DNA from: Mycobacterium sp. SMC-4 | GTDB taxonomy: Bacteria; Actinomycetota; Actinomycetes; Mycobacteriales; Mycobacteriaceae | Assembly: GCF_025263265.1 (NCBI RefSeq) | Contig: NZ_CP079869.1 | Coordinates: 2,976,001-3,040,000 of the forward strand | DNA length: 64,000 nt | Reading direction: 5' to 3' | Made by a program: the position numbers and the translations under genes | Shown here: positions 34,018 through 42,708 of the stretch, one piece after another | Numbering within the stretch: the first letter of the stretch is position 1 | Layout: every line of letters begins with the position of its first letter | The notes under the pieces: generated by a model | The model's database searches: none | Seen by the model: the letters and a program-made list of their open reading frames with translations, nothing else | Told to the model about the DNA's origin: nothing

Positions 34018-34518
34018 ATGAGGAAACCGACTCTCATGCGCCGTACCGTGCGGACCGTCTTCGTTGCCGTTAGCCTGGCACTCTTTTCGGCCTCCGCGAT
34101 GCTCGGTCCCGCCGTCGCCGCCGCGCAGGGCTCGCTGGTTCCGTTGTCGCAGAAACTGCGTCGATGCGATTTCAGCGAAAACCCCTATCAGGGGGCCAGC
34201 GACTTCGGACGGGTGATCAGCCATCTGCGCACCGAGGGCGGCAGTGTGGTCGCCGATGTCCAGATGGCCACCGGGAAACCGAATATGGCCTACGACGTCC
34301 GACTCATCCAGGTGCCGCGCGGGCTCTCCTGCGCGCCCGGCGACCCGGGTGTGGCCGGGGCGGTGTTGATCACCGACGTGGTGGGCGGCGGTGCGGTGAC
34401 GGTGCGGGCGCCGATCGCGCAGGGCGCCACCGGAGCGTGGGTGTCGGTCACCCGACCCAGCGCGTTCTCACAGCATCCCGAGGAGTTCTACACCACCGAC
34501 TTCCTGTTCCGGCTGTAG
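34018..34518 (+). CDS. Exported protein of unknown function
   Basis: A 166-residue exported protein. The signal peptide runs to about residue 36 (TVRTVFVAVSLALFSASAML ... AAAQ). The mature domain is beta-rich with two cysteines (LRRCDFSENPYQ and LSCAPGDP) and alternating Val/Gly strands (VVGGGAVTVRAPI). Two in-frame ATGs, 34018 and 34036, are possible; the second gives a shorter signal peptide. It converges on yaaA. Confidence 0.7.
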   Translation: MRKPTLMRRTVRTVFVAVSLALFSASAMLGPAVAAAQGSLVPLSQKLRRCDFSENPYQGASDFGRVISHLRTEGGSVVADVQMATGKPNMAYDVRLIQVPRGLSCAPGDPGVAGAVLITDVVGGGAVTVRAPIAQGATGAWVSVTRPSAFSQHPEEFYTTDFLFRL

Positions 34519-34530
34519 CCGCGGCGATCG

Positions 34531-35274
34531 TCAGGCCGCCACCACGATGGTGAGGTGGCGGTCGGCACGTTCGATCCGCATTCCGGCGCGACGCGCGATG
34601 GCGGCTACCCCGGCGGCGTCGGTCGGCTCGGATCGCGTGGTTGCCAGCACGCGAGCCAGCCGACCCTTGTGGGCTTTGTTGAAGTGACTCACCGTGGTGC
34701 GCCGCCCATCGTCGCGCTCGGCCACCACGCTGACGGTGACCGCCTCGGCGAGTCGGCCCAGCGTGGCATAAGACCCGGATCGTAGGTCCACCACCAGCTG
34801 CTCGGCGGCCGCGTCGCTCAGGACAGGCTCCAGCACCGGGCGCCAGCGCATCGCAAGGCCGGGCCGCCCCGGAATCTTCGATGTCGCCGACAGGCGGTAG
34901 GCCGGAATCGCGTCCTCGGCCCGCAGCAGCCCGAACAGCGCCGACCCGACAGCCAGCCGCGAGGCGGCCCGCGCAGCAGCGGCGCCGCGCAACGATGTCA
35001 CGTCCAGCGCGTCGTAGAGCACGCCGGTGTAGCGCTGAATGGCCGGCAGGGTCGGCGCGGTGGCCAACGCGGCGTTGCGGTCGATCTCGGCATCCTGCGA
35101 CGCGGAGATCCCCAAGGCCCGGCGGCTGGCATCGCGGTCTGCCGCCAAGGCGACGAGTTCGTCGACCAGTTCCCGGCGTAGGCCGTTGAGCGCTGGGGCC
35201 GCGAGTTCTTCCAGGCGCAACGGGGTTGGGTCACCACCGGGGCGCTTGGTCTCCGACGGGGGCAGCAGCACCAT
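34531..35274 (-). CDS. yaaA: YaaA-family peroxide-stress protein
   Basis: YaaA/UPF0246 (DUF328) protein of 247 residues. It opens with the family hallmark MVLLPPSETK and contains RYTGVLYDALD and VSHFNKAHKGRLAR. In E. coli YaaA limits intracellular iron and DNA damage during peroxide stress and has a DNA-binding fold. ATG 35274 is preferred; a GTG directly before it is in frame. Actinobacterial members are slightly shorter than the 258-residue E. coli protein. Confidence 0.85.
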   Translation of the reverse strand: MVLLPPSETKRPGGDPTPLRLEELAAPALNGLRRELVDELVALAADRDASRRALGISASQDAEIDRNAALATAPTLPAIQRYTGVLYDALDVTSLRGAAAARAASRLAVGSALFGLLRAEDAIPAYRLSATSKIPGRPGLAMRWRPVLEPVLSDAAAEQLVVDLRSGSYATLGRLAEAVTVSVVAERDDGRRTTVSHFNKAHKGRLARVLATTRSEPTDAAGVAAIARRAGMRIERADRHLTIVVAA

Positions 35275-35319
35275 CACGGCAGAGACGCTAGCGCGCGCCG
35301 GACGCGCACCGGCAACCGC

Positions 35320-35883
35320 TTACAGCGGAGCGCCCGGAGCCGGCGGCGGAGGGGGAGGGGCCTCGTGGCCCGCCAGCACAACTGGCGCACCGGGCGGTGG
35401 GGGTGGCTGCGGGGCCGGTGGTGGCGGCGCCATCGGATCCATCGGTGGCGGCCCCAACGGCGGTGCGGGCAGCGGTGGGGCCAGCACCGGGTCCGGGGCC
35501 GGGGGCACGTGCGCCGGCATCGGAAGGAACATGTGCTTGGTGAACTGGTCTTGGTAGGCGCCGCCGCCGCCGATCTTCACTCCGCCACCCTCACCGGAGG
35601 ACACCGGGGTGCCGTCGGGCAACGTCACAGCAGTGTGACCGCTGTTCCACCCGACCACCAGGGCGCCGGGCTCACTTCCGTATTGGAACCCACGGGCCAG
35701 CAGTGCACTTTCGATGTTCCCGGTGTGAAACCGGTCACCGTAAACCGGGCGGCCGGTCGCAGCGTTGGTCACCCAGGACACCAGGCCGGAGCAGTCCGTA
35801 CCCGCCGGCGAGTCACCGCCGACCACGTACGGAGTCCCCGACACCTGATTGACAAGCGTCAAGAGAGTCGCGAGAGCAAACAT
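35320..35883 (-). CDS. NlpC/P60-type exported protein with proline-rich tail
   Basis: Exported protein of 187 residues. After a short signal-like helix (MFALATLLTLVNQ), an NlpC/P60-like domain shows the cysteine in DSPAGTDCSGLVSW (about 33) and a histidine in WNSGHTAVTLPDG (about 86). The last 55 residues are almost entirely Pro/Gly/Ala (PPPPAPQPPPPPG). It could be a peptidoglycan or murein-peptide hydrolase; the compact domain lacks part of a typical P60 fold, so activity is uncertain. Longer in-frame GTG starts exist. Confidence 0.68.
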   Translation of the reverse strand: MFALATLLTLVNQVSGTPYVVGGDSPAGTDCSGLVSWVTNAATGRPVYGDRFHTGNIESALLARGFQYGSEPGALVVGWNSGHTAVTLPDGTPVSSGEGGGVKIGGGGAYQDQFTKHMFLPMPAHVPPAPDPVLAPPLPAPPLGPPPMDPMAPPPPAPQPPPPPGAPVVLAGHEAPPPPPPAPGAPL

Positions 35884-36129
35884 GCGGACGGACGTTAACA
35901 GCGGGTCTCTAAAACCCCAAAATCTGTGACCACGACCACAATACATCCGAATGTGACATGAGCGTCACGAAAACGGTTGCCTGTCCGTCAAATTGGGGTG
36001 TGCCACCAGCGTGCCGGCACGGATGAACTTGACAGATCGGACGTGCCAACCAAGATCACCGAATATTGTTTGCTTACAACATATTTCGTCCCACGGGCGC
36101 GACTAAAACCGCGGTCATACCTACCCGAG
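35884..36129. other. AT-richer intergenic region with inverted repeat
   Basis: A 246-base gap that is clearly less GC-rich than its surroundings. It contains the inverted repeat GTGAC (35953-35957) / GTCAC (35964-35968) close to the NlpC/P60 start, an isolated TTGACA at 36028-36033 on the plus strand, and a run ending in TTGCTTACAACATATTTCG. The repeat may be a regulator site for the exported protein; no RNA gene or further coding potential is apparent. Confidence 0.4.
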
Positions 36130-37266
36130 TCAGACGCCGGCGAGTAGAAGGGGGATGCGCTGCTCGGCGTCGGTCAGCGAGCCATGCTGCCCGACCAACG
36201 ACGATTCGATCGGTTCGGCCGTCGTGCGCAGGACGCCGGCCGAACCGCGTGCCGCTGCAACCACATCACCGATGCGCGCCAGCACATCGTCGCTCACCCG
36301 CGGGCCGAACCACCCCGCCGCCACGGCCTCGTCTTTGGCCACCACCCAGGCGCGTGCCCCCACCACCGTCCGCCAGGTCTGCAACACGTCATCGAGTGCT
36401 CCGTCGCGGACGTAGACGTGGCGAGCGCGCACCTCACCCCCGAGTGCGGCCACCCCGTCGAGGAGCTCAGCGGTGTGGTCGGTATCGATCGTCTGGTCAG
36501 GATCGAGGCTGATCATCCCATGGTCGGCGACCACCGCCAGCAGCCCACCGGCGGGCAGGTTGTCGACCACCGTCTCCACCAGCCTGTCGACCTGGCGCAA
36601 CTGGAAGCGCCACGCCGGCGAACCTGGACCGTGCAGGTGCCCGACCAGATCCAGGTCGGCGTGATAGCCGTAGCAGAAGCCGCGTTCGGCGACGGCCGAG
36701 GACACCGTGGCCGCCAGATCACCGAGTGCGTGCACTCCGATATAGCGTCCGCCGCGCAGCACCGCGCGGGTCAGACCCGATCCGCTGAACTGTGCCCCGG
36801 AGACCACACTGACAGTCATACCGGCTGAGGTCGCACGTTCGAACACGGTGGGCCGCGGCTGGATTCGCTCGGGTACCGCCGCGGAGCGCAGATCCTCACC
36901 CCAAGGATGGGGACGCCAGCGCAGCGCGTTGATCAGGCCGATGTCGGGCAGCAGAAACGACATTCCGACCATGCCGTGCTCACCGGAGCGGCATCCGGTG
37001 CCGACGGCTGCCAAGCCCGCAGCGGTGGTGGACGGAAAACCCACCTGCAACGTCTGCCGGTGCATGCCGGACAGTACGGGTGCGTCGGCGCGGTGACGAT
37101 CGAGCAGTTCGGCGCCCAAGCCGTCGATCAGCAGCACACACGCGCCGGCCACGTCGGCGGGTAGCTGCAGTGGCGACTCGAAGCCCTCGACGCCCATCGC
37201 GGTGAGCACCGCCGGCGCGACGTCGGCGAGGTGAGGCAGGTCCGGGTCGAGCCGCGGCAGGTCCAC
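36130..37266 (-). CDS. Alkaline phosphatase superfamily phosphodiesterase-like protein
   Basis: Metal-dependent phosphodiesterase/pyrophosphatase-like protein of 378 residues. The features are LLIDGLGAELLD (metal Asp, about 45-56), the nucleophile Thr in GFPSTTAAGL (about 77), CYGYHADLDLVGHLHG (about 195) and VADHGMISL (about 250), with QHGSLTDAEQRIPLLL at the C-terminus. Relatives hydrolyse nucleotide or lipid phosphodiesters; no signal peptide is seen. It starts at GTG 37266, four bases after the stop of the receiver gene, and is the last gene of the 40472-36130 operon. Confidence 0.83.
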   Translation of the reverse strand: MDLPRLDPDLPHLADVAPAVLTAMGVEGFESPLQLPADVAGACVLLIDGLGAELLDRHRADAPVLSGMHRQTLQVGFPSTTAAGLAAVGTGCRSGEHGMVGMSFLLPDIGLINALRWRPHPWGEDLRSAAVPERIQPRPTVFERATSAGMTVSVVSGAQFSGSGLTRAVLRGGRYIGVHALGDLAATVSSAVAERGFCYGYHADLDLVGHLHGPGSPAWRFQLRQVDRLVETVVDNLPAGGLLAVVADHGMISLDPDQTIDTDHTAELLDGVAALGGEVRARHVYVRDGALDDVLQTWRTVVGARAWVVAKDEAVAAGWFGPRVSDDVLARIGDVVAAARGSAGVLRTTAEPIESSLVGQHGSLTDAEQRIPLLLAGV

Positions 37267-37270
37267 GGTG

Positions 37271-37711
37271 TCAGAACTGCGGAAGCCGGACCACCTGCAC
37301 GAAGAACTCGTCGATCTGGCGCACCGCGTTCATGAACTGATCGAGATCGACCGGTTTGGTGACATAGGCATTGGCGTGCAGCTTGTAGCTGCGCAGGATG
37401 TCCTCTTCGGCCGACGACGTCGTGAGCACCACGACCGGGATGTGGCTGAGGTCAGGGTCGGACTTGATCGTCTCGAGCAGCTGACGCCCGTCGTACTTGG
37501 GCAGGTTCAAATCCAGCAGGATCAGATCCGGCGTCGGAGCATCTCCGTACGGGCCGCGGCGGTACAGGAAGTCCAATCCCTCCTCGCCGTCGTGCGCGAC
37601 GTGCAACGTGTTTTTGATCTTGTTGTGTTCGAAGGCTTCTCGGGTGATCAGCTCGTCACCCGGATCGTCTTCGATGAGCAACACGTCAATGGCGCGTTCA
37701 GCGGGGGTCAT
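37271..37711 (-). CDS. Stand-alone CheY-like response regulator
   Basis: A 146-residue receiver domain with no output domain, of the Rcp1 type found beside phytochrome-like kinases. The acidic pair is in LLIEDDPGDE (about 10-19), the phospho-acceptor Asp in ILLDLNLPKYDG (about 66), Thr in VVLTTSSAEED (about 94) and Lys in AYVTKPVDL (about 116). Its ATG overlaps the kinase stop (ATGA), so the two are coupled. It probably shuttles phosphate from the kinase to another protein. Confidence 0.9.
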   Translation of the reverse strand: MTPAERAIDVLLIEDDPGDELITREAFEHNKIKNTLHVAHDGEEGLDFLYRRGPYGDAPTPDLILLDLNLPKYDGRQLLETIKSDPDLSHIPVVVLTTSSAEEDILRSYKLHANAYVTKPVDLDQFMNAVRQIDEFFVQVVRLPQF

Positions 37712-39300
37712 GACGTCGATCCTTCCAAAACGGGAGCCGCGGTGTCTTCCACTGCGACGGGCAACGTGAACTCAAAGCGTGTCCCCCCGGTGTAACGGTT
37801 GTCAATCCAGATGGTTCCGCCGTGGTGTTCGACGATCTTCTTGCACAGCGCCAGGCCGATCCCGGTGCCGCTGTATGCGTCGCGACCGTGTAGCCGCTGG
37901 AAGATCACGAACACCTTGTCGCTGAACTCCGGAGCTATACCGATACCGTTGTCCGCCAACGAGATCGACCAGTTCTGATGGTCGGAATCGGCGTCACATC
38001 TGATGGTGACCCGAGGAGCGACGTCGGGCTGGCGGAACTTGACCGCGTTACCGATCAGGTTCTGCCACAGCATCGCCAGCAGCGTCGGATCACCCTTGAC
38101 CGTGGGCAGCCCCTGGGCCGGCCGTTCGATCACCGCACCGGATTCCTCGATCGAGGTGGCCAGGTTACCCAGCGCAGCGTCCAGCGCCGCGTCAAGGTCG
38201 ACGTCGGTTTCGGTGGCGTTGAGCCGGCCCACCCTGGAGAACGTCAGCAGGTCGTTGATCAACACCTGCATTCGCTTGGCCCCGTCGACGGCGAAACCGA
38301 TGTACTCGGCGCCGCGTTCGTCGAGTTGATCGCCGTAGCGCTTCTCCAGCAGCTGACAGAAAGACGCCACCTTGCGTAGCGGCTCCTGCAGATCGTGGGA
38401 AGCCACGTAGGCGAACTGCTCGAGTTCGGCGTTGGACCGGCGCAGTTCCTCGGCGTGTTCATCCAGCGCAGCTGTCGCCGCCTGCGAGGCTTCGAGTTCG
38501 TCGACGATGCGCTGACGCATGTTCTCCACGTCGTTGGCGATGGCGCGGATGTCTCTGGGGCCCTGCGGAAGGATCTGCTCGTTGAAGTGACCTTCGGCCA
38601 CTCGACGGCAGGCCGCCGCGACCGCGGTGAGCGGCCGAACCAGCGCTTGGCGAAGCAACAGCGCCAGCAGCACCATCGTCACCAGAAACGCCGCCAGCAT
38701 CGCCAGCAGCACCACGTTGCGCCAGGCCCGGATGCTGTCGAGCTCGGCGATGCCGGCATCACGCGCCTGCTCCAGGCGGTCATTCTGGATCTCGAAAAGG
38801 CCACGCAGCCGGTCGAACTCACTCTTGCCGATCGCATTGAGATCCGGGGAGATGACCGCGGGCCGGCCAGGTTGCACCGTGGCGATCGCGGGCTCGGCGA
38901 ATTCGGTTCGCCACGTCGCCGCGGCCTGTTCGATGGCGTCGAGGTCCTCGAGGAGGTCCGGTCGATTCTGTTCCAGCAAGCGCAGTTCCACCGAGGTCTC
39001 GGCTTCGGCCTGTCGACCGTCGCCGTACGGGGCCAGGAACTGCTCGTCGGCCGAGATCAGGTACCCGCGCACCGCGGTCTCCTGGTCCCGCAACGCCGCT
39101 TGCAGCTGATACGCCGCGACCCGCGACGGAGCGATCTGATTGATGATCTGACTCGACACCTGCTCGGTGCGGTTGAGCAGCACCGCCACCACCACCGCGC
39201 CGGCGAGGACGACGACGGCAAGAACAGCCAAGATCATGTTCTGCCAACCCTGAACGGTCAGCCTCGGCCCCCCGGCGGGCCGTGGTTGCGGCCGGGTCAT
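37708..39300 (-). CDS. Membrane sensor histidine kinase with CHASE3-like sensor
   Basis: Sensor kinase of 530 residues. Membrane helix 1 (about 18-42), an extracytoplasmic CHASE3-like four-helix sensor (about 45-195; RDQETAVRGYLIS), helix 2 (about 197-220), HAMP (about 221-275), a DHp domain with the phospho-His in YVASHDLQEPLRKV (about 308) and an ATPase domain with LWQNLIGNAVKF, ADNGIGIAPE and GTGIGLALC. It overlaps the upstream phosphatase and downstream receiver genes by four bases each. The signal is unknown. Confidence 0.9.
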   Translation of the reverse strand: MTRPQPRPAGGPRLTVQGWQNMILAVLAVVVLAGAVVVAVLLNRTEQVSSQIINQIAPSRVAAYQLQAALRDQETAVRGYLISADEQFLAPYGDGRQAEAETSVELRLLEQNRPDLLEDLDAIEQAAATWRTEFAEPAIATVQPGRPAVISPDLNAIGKSEFDRLRGLFEIQNDRLEQARDAGIAELDSIRAWRNVVLLAMLAAFLVTMVLLALLLRQALVRPLTAVAAACRRVAEGHFNEQILPQGPRDIRAIANDVENMRQRIVDELEASQAATAALDEHAEELRRSNAELEQFAYVASHDLQEPLRKVASFCQLLEKRYGDQLDERGAEYIGFAVDGAKRMQVLINDLLTFSRVGRLNATETDVDLDAALDAALGNLATSIEESGAVIERPAQGLPTVKGDPTLLAMLWQNLIGNAVKFRQPDVAPRVTIRCDADSDHQNWSISLADNGIGIAPEFSDKVFVIFQRLHGRDAYSGTGIGLALCKKIVEHHGGTIWIDNRYTGGTRFEFTLPVAVEDTAAPVLEGSTS

Positions 39301-40472
39301 CGCTGCGGCACCCGCTCGACCCGGACGACGGCGATATCGTCACCGATGCCGCCCTGCGGCTGGGCACGATCTTCGACCGCGTTGATGAGCGCGTCGACGA
39401 ACGCCCGGCCCGGCAGCGCGGCCAGCGATTGCGCCAGCTCCAGGAGTCCCGACTCACCCAGGCGTTCGTTTCCGCGCCCGATGTGCCCTTCGAACAAGCC
39501 GTCGGTCAGCAACACCAACCCTTTGCCGTCGGGGAGCTCCACCTGCGCGGGAGCCCATTCGCCGGCCTGCAGACCCAACGCGGGTCCACCGGGCGGTTCC
39601 ACCCACTCCACGGTTCCGCCGCCGTGCAGCAGCATGCCCGGATGCCCGGCCCGGACCGCGGTGATCACCGGACCTTCCGGCGGGATGGCCAAGCTGAGGA
39701 CGGTGGCGAAGATCCCCTTACCGGCCCGTTCGGCGCGCAGAATCCGTTCCAGTTGCCGCATCCGCTCCGCGCCGCGCAGCCCGGCGAAGGTCAACGTCCG
39801 CCACGCGATCCGCAGCGCCACCCCCAGAGCAGCCTCGTCAGGGCCGTGGCCGGCGACGTCGCCGATCATCACGTGCACCGTACGATCCGGGGTCTGCACG
39901 AAGTCATAGAAGTCGCCACCGAGCAGGGCGTTGGCGCGGCTGGGCCGGTACTGGCTGACGATGTCCACGCCGGGGTTGTCCAGCAGCAGCGGCGAGGGCA
40001 GCAGACCCCGCTCCAACCGCGCGTTCTCCCGCTCGCGCAGCTGCGTGGCGTGCAGATCCACCGCGGTCAGCTCGGCGCGTTTGCGCTCGATCGCGTAGAG
40101 CACCGCGCGGCGCAGCGTGTCGGGATCGACGCGGTCTTTGACCAGATAGTCCTGGGCTCCCGAGCCGACCGCCACCGACGCGAAGTGCTCGTCGTTGAGC
40201 CCGGTCAACACCACCACCGGAATGGTGGCGTCCATTCCCGCGATGCGGGCGAGGCCGTCCATGCCGTCGATGTCGTGCAGGTGCAGATCCAGCAGCACAC
40301 AGTCAGGGCGGCCGCCTGCGATGAGCGCCTCGGCCTCGCCCATGGACTGCGCCCACCGCACCGTGATGTCGACGCCGGTGTCGGCGATGAGTTCCTCGAC
40401 CAGGATCGCGTCCGCGCGGTCGTCCTCTACCAGCAGCAACGACAGCGTGTCGCTGTCATGCAGGACGCTCAT
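39297..40472 (-). CDS. Receiver-PP2C (SpoIIE/RsbU-type) phosphatase
   Basis: Two-domain regulator of 391 residues. The receiver (about 10-130) has LLVEDDRADA, the phospho-Asp in VLLDLHLHDIDG and Lys in DYLVKDRVD. The PP2C-type domain (about 175-388) has the metal aspartates in GGDFYDF, GDVAGHGPDE and GGIGDDIAVV. It should dephosphorylate a STAS-type protein when its receiver is phosphorylated by the kinase encoded next. ATG 40472 has AGGGG upstream and is the first gene of the operon. Confidence 0.9.
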   Translation of the reverse strand: MSVLHDSDTLSLLLVEDDRADAILVEELIADTGVDITVRWAQSMGEAEALIAGGRPDCVLLDLHLHDIDGMDGLARIAGMDATIPVVVLTGLNDEHFASVAVGSGAQDYLVKDRVDPDTLRRAVLYAIERKRAELTAVDLHATQLRERENARLERGLLPSPLLLDNPGVDIVSQYRPSRANALLGGDFYDFVQTPDRTVHVMIGDVAGHGPDEAALGVALRIAWRTLTFAGLRGAERMRQLERILRAERAGKGIFATVLSLAIPPEGPVITAVRAGHPGMLLHGGGTVEWVEPPGGPALGLQAGEWAPAQVELPDGKGLVLLTDGLFEGHIGRGNERLGESGLLELAQSLAALPGRAFVDALINAVEDRAQPQGGIGDDIAVVRVERVPQR

Positions 40473-40539
40473 GGCCCCTGGCTCTTTCGTTGGCACGCTC
40501 ACCGGCGGGCCGATCTGTTCGATTGACAATTTCTTGAGA

Positions 40540-40545
40540 ATACCC
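40540..40545 (-). promoter_or_regulatory. SigF-like -10 (GGGTAT) before the signalling operon
   Basis: On the minus strand GGGTAT lies about 67 bases before the receiver-PP2C ATG. A GGTTG sequence upstream could serve as a -35 but the gap of 19 bases is slightly too long for the SigF consensus GTTT-N15-17-GGGTA. It is therefore a weak candidate. Confidence 0.25.
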
Positions 40546-40716
40546 GGGGCAGGTGGTTCGCGGACAACCGCGCCGATGCGGCGTTGCGGACCCGGGCCAC
40601 CGGTGCCGGCGCTGATAATCTGCCTGCGTTCGCCGCCGGTGAGCTCGGGGTCTGGCTTTCGCACATCGCCCCCGGCCGCGGCGTGGCAAAGGCACACAGC
40701 AACCCGATCCGACGAA

Positions 40717-41928
40717 ATGAGTGGCGTGCGCAGCGGAGAGATCAAGGCCTTGTCCGGCCTGCGCATCGTCGCCGCAGTATGGGTGGTGCTGTTCCATTTC
40801 CGGCCGATGTTGGCCGCGGCGGCGCCCGAATTCAGTAGTGCACTCGCGCCCATCCTCGACGCCGGCGCGCAGGGCGTCGATCTGTTCTTCATCCTCAGCG
40901 GTTTCGTTCTGACCTGGAACTACCTGGACCGTATGGGCCAGACATGGTCCACCAGGGCGACACTGCGTTTTCTGTGGCTGCGGCTTGCGCGGGTGTGGCC
41001 GGTGTATCTGGTGACGATGCATCTGGCTGCGGCGTGGATTGTTTTCACGCTCTACGTCGGTCGTGTTCCCGCCGAGCCCGAGGTGGTGCAGTCTCTCAAC
41101 GCCACCAGTTGGTGGCGTCAGGTTCTGCTGGTCCAGCTGTGGTTCGAGCCCTACTTCGACGGGACGAGCTGGGACGGCCCGGCGTGGTCGATCAGTGCCG
41201 AGTGGCTGGCGTATTTGCTGTTCGGCGGGTTGATCCTGGTGGTGTTCCGCATCGCGGCGGTGACCCGGGCGCGGGCGTTGATGTGGTTGGCGGTCGCGGC
41301 CTCGATGCCGCCGATCTTGTTGCTGTTGGCCAGCGGGTTGTTCTACACGCCGTGGAGTTGGCTGCCCCGCATCGTGATGCAGTTCCTGGCAGGCGCGTTG
41401 GCCTGCGCCGCAGTGCGCAAGCTGCAACTGTCGGAGCGCTCGCGACGGGTGGCAGGCGTCACCTCGCTGGGGATCGGCGCGGCGATCATCGGCGGGCTGT
41501 ACCTGCTCGATGCCCATCCACCCGGGAACATCTACGACGCCGGCGGTCTGGTCGACGTCCTGTTTGTGCCGTTCGTGATCGCGGTGGCCATCGGTGCGGG
41601 AACGCTGCCGGCCTTGTTGTCGATCAGACCCATGGTCTATCTCGGGCACATCTCGTTCAGCCTGTACATGCTGCACGAGATCGTGCACACCGCGTGGAAT
41701 TGGGCAGTGCAGCAGTTCGACATCACGCTGACGCCCAGCTGGTCGGCGAAGATGATCGTCGTGGGCCTGATCGTGGTGGCGGGTCTGGGCGCGGCGTGGC
41801 TCTACCACTTCGTCGAGGAGCCCGCTCGGCGGTGGATGCGGCGGATGGTCGCCCCGCACGACCCGCACCGGACCCAGATGGCCGAGCCGCCGCCGGGCAG
41901 ACTGCAGCCGGTGGCGCGCGCCGGATAA
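40717..41928 (+). CDS. Acyltransferase-3 family membrane O-acyltransferase
   Basis: Polytopic membrane protein of 403 residues, OafA/YrhL-like acyltransferase family 3, with about ten helices. Family motifs: LSGLRIVAAVWVVLFHFRP in helix 1 with the catalytic-type His (about residue 25), GVDLFFILSGFVLTW (about 55), the arginine after the third helix (LRLARVWPVY), and SLYMLHEIVHTAWN near the end. It transfers acyl (often acetyl or succinyl) groups to sugars on exported glycans. ATG 40717 is used because the first membrane helix begins ten residues later. An SGNH hydrolase follows, as often seen with this family. Confidence 0.85.
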   Translation: MSGVRSGEIKALSGLRIVAAVWVVLFHFRPMLAAAAPEFSSALAPILDAGAQGVDLFFILSGFVLTWNYLDRMGQTWSTRATLRFLWLRLARVWPVYLVTMHLAAAWIVFTLYVGRVPAEPEVVQSLNATSWWRQVLLVQLWFEPYFDGTSWDGPAWSISAEWLAYLLFGGLILVVFRIAAVTRARALMWLAVAASMPPILLLLASGLFYTPWSWLPRIVMQFLAGALACAAVRKLQLSERSRRVAGVTSLGIGAAIIGGLYLLDAHPPGNIYDAGGLVDVLFVPFVIAVAIGAGTLPALLSIRPMVYLGHISFSLYMLHEIVHTAWNWAVQQFDITLTPSWSAKMIVVGLIVVAGLGAAWLYHFVEEPARRWMRRMVAPHDPHRTQMAEPPPGRLQPVARAG

Positions 41929-41978
41929 CGATCGCGGGGCGCTGCGGCGCGTCGCGGCCGACGACTACGCCGACGAAC

Positions 41979-41984
41979 TACGCT
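41979..41984 (+). promoter_or_regulatory. Leaderless -10 box (TACGCT) for the SGNH hydrolase
   Basis: TACGCT, six bases, then GTG 41991, with no ribosome site. Confidence 0.5.
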
Positions 41985-41990
41985 GGTCCG

Positions 41991-42680
41991 GTGAGTCGGC
42001 TGTGCACCTTCCTGCTCGCTGCCGCAGTACTTTTCGGCAGCACCTATGTCCCGCTGCCCGCGGCGCAGCAGCCGCAGGTGCGGCACCTCAACTTCATCGC
42101 CAACAGCGTGACGGTGATCGGCGACTCCTACACCACGGGCAGCGACCAGGGCGGCAACGGACCCAGGTCGTGGGCGCCGCAGGTGTGGCGCGAGCTATCG
42201 GCGCGTGGCATCGCGGTGAGGCCGACGGTGGCCGCCGAAGGCGGCGCGGGTTATTGCACCCGCGGCAACCGGGGCAGCGTCTTCGAGGATCTGACGGTGC
42301 GCTCGGTCAAGCCCGGCGATGCGCTGGTGGTGTTCTACGGATCCCGCAACGACATGCCCGTCGACCCGACCCGGTTGTCCATCGCGATGTACGGCACGCT
42401 GAAGTTGGCTCGCCAGATCGCGCGCTCGGCCAAACTTCTGGTGATCGGACCGCCCTGGCCGACGGAAACCCCGCCACCGGAGATCCTGCGGATCCGCGAT
42501 GTGCTGTCTTATCAGGCCGAACTGGCCGGAGCGACATTTGTCGACCCGATAGCCGCGCGCTGGTTCGCCGGCCGATCGGAACTGATCGGCAAAGACGGCG
42601 TGCACCCCACCGATGCGGGTCACGCCTACATGGCCGCCAAGATCGCCCCGCTGATCGGTGCCCAGCTCAACCCGTATTGA
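41991..42680 (+). CDS. Exported SGNH/GDSL hydrolase
   Basis: Exported esterase-like protein of 229 residues. The signal sequence (LCTFLLAAAVLFGST, to about residue 28) is followed by the SGNH domain: block I VTVIGDSYTTGS (nucleophile Ser about 47), a block-III-like GSRNDMP near residue 120 with Asn, and block V KDGVHPTDAGH (Asp/His about 207-210). It can remove or transfer acyl groups on glycans. Position after an OafA-like acyltransferase suggests that the two act on one envelope polysaccharide. Confidence 0.8.
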   Translation: MSRLCTFLLAAAVLFGSTYVPLPAAQQPQVRHLNFIANSVTVIGDSYTTGSDQGGNGPRSWAPQVWRELSARGIAVRPTVAAEGGAGYCTRGNRGSVFEDLTVRSVKPGDALVVFYGSRNDMPVDPTRLSIAMYGTLKLARQIARSAKLLVIGPPWPTETPPPEILRIRDVLSYQAELAGATFVDPIAARWFAGRSELIGKDGVHPTDAGHAYMAAKIAPLIGAQLNPY

Positions 42681-42683
42681 GGC

Positions 42684-42689
42684 TACGGT
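42684..42689 (+). promoter_or_regulatory. Leaderless -10 box (TACGGT) leading to a four-codon ORF
   Basis: TACGGT followed by six bases and ATG 42696, which opens a four-codon frame overlapping the start of the Dabb gene. Confidence 0.4.
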
Positions 42690-42708
42690 GATCCGATGGT
42701 GATCCGAT
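42687..42708 (+). repeat. Tandem 11-bp duplication at a gene start
   Basis: GGTGATCCGAT occurs twice head to tail (42687-42697, 42698-42708). The duplication places a second ATG at 42696, 11 bases before the real start at 42707. Confidence 0.85.

Noticed and set aside
36028..36060. TTGACA-type promoter on the plus strand in the 35.9-36.1 kb gap
   Set aside because: No acceptable -10 hexamer lies 16-18 bases downstream and no plus-strand gene follows.
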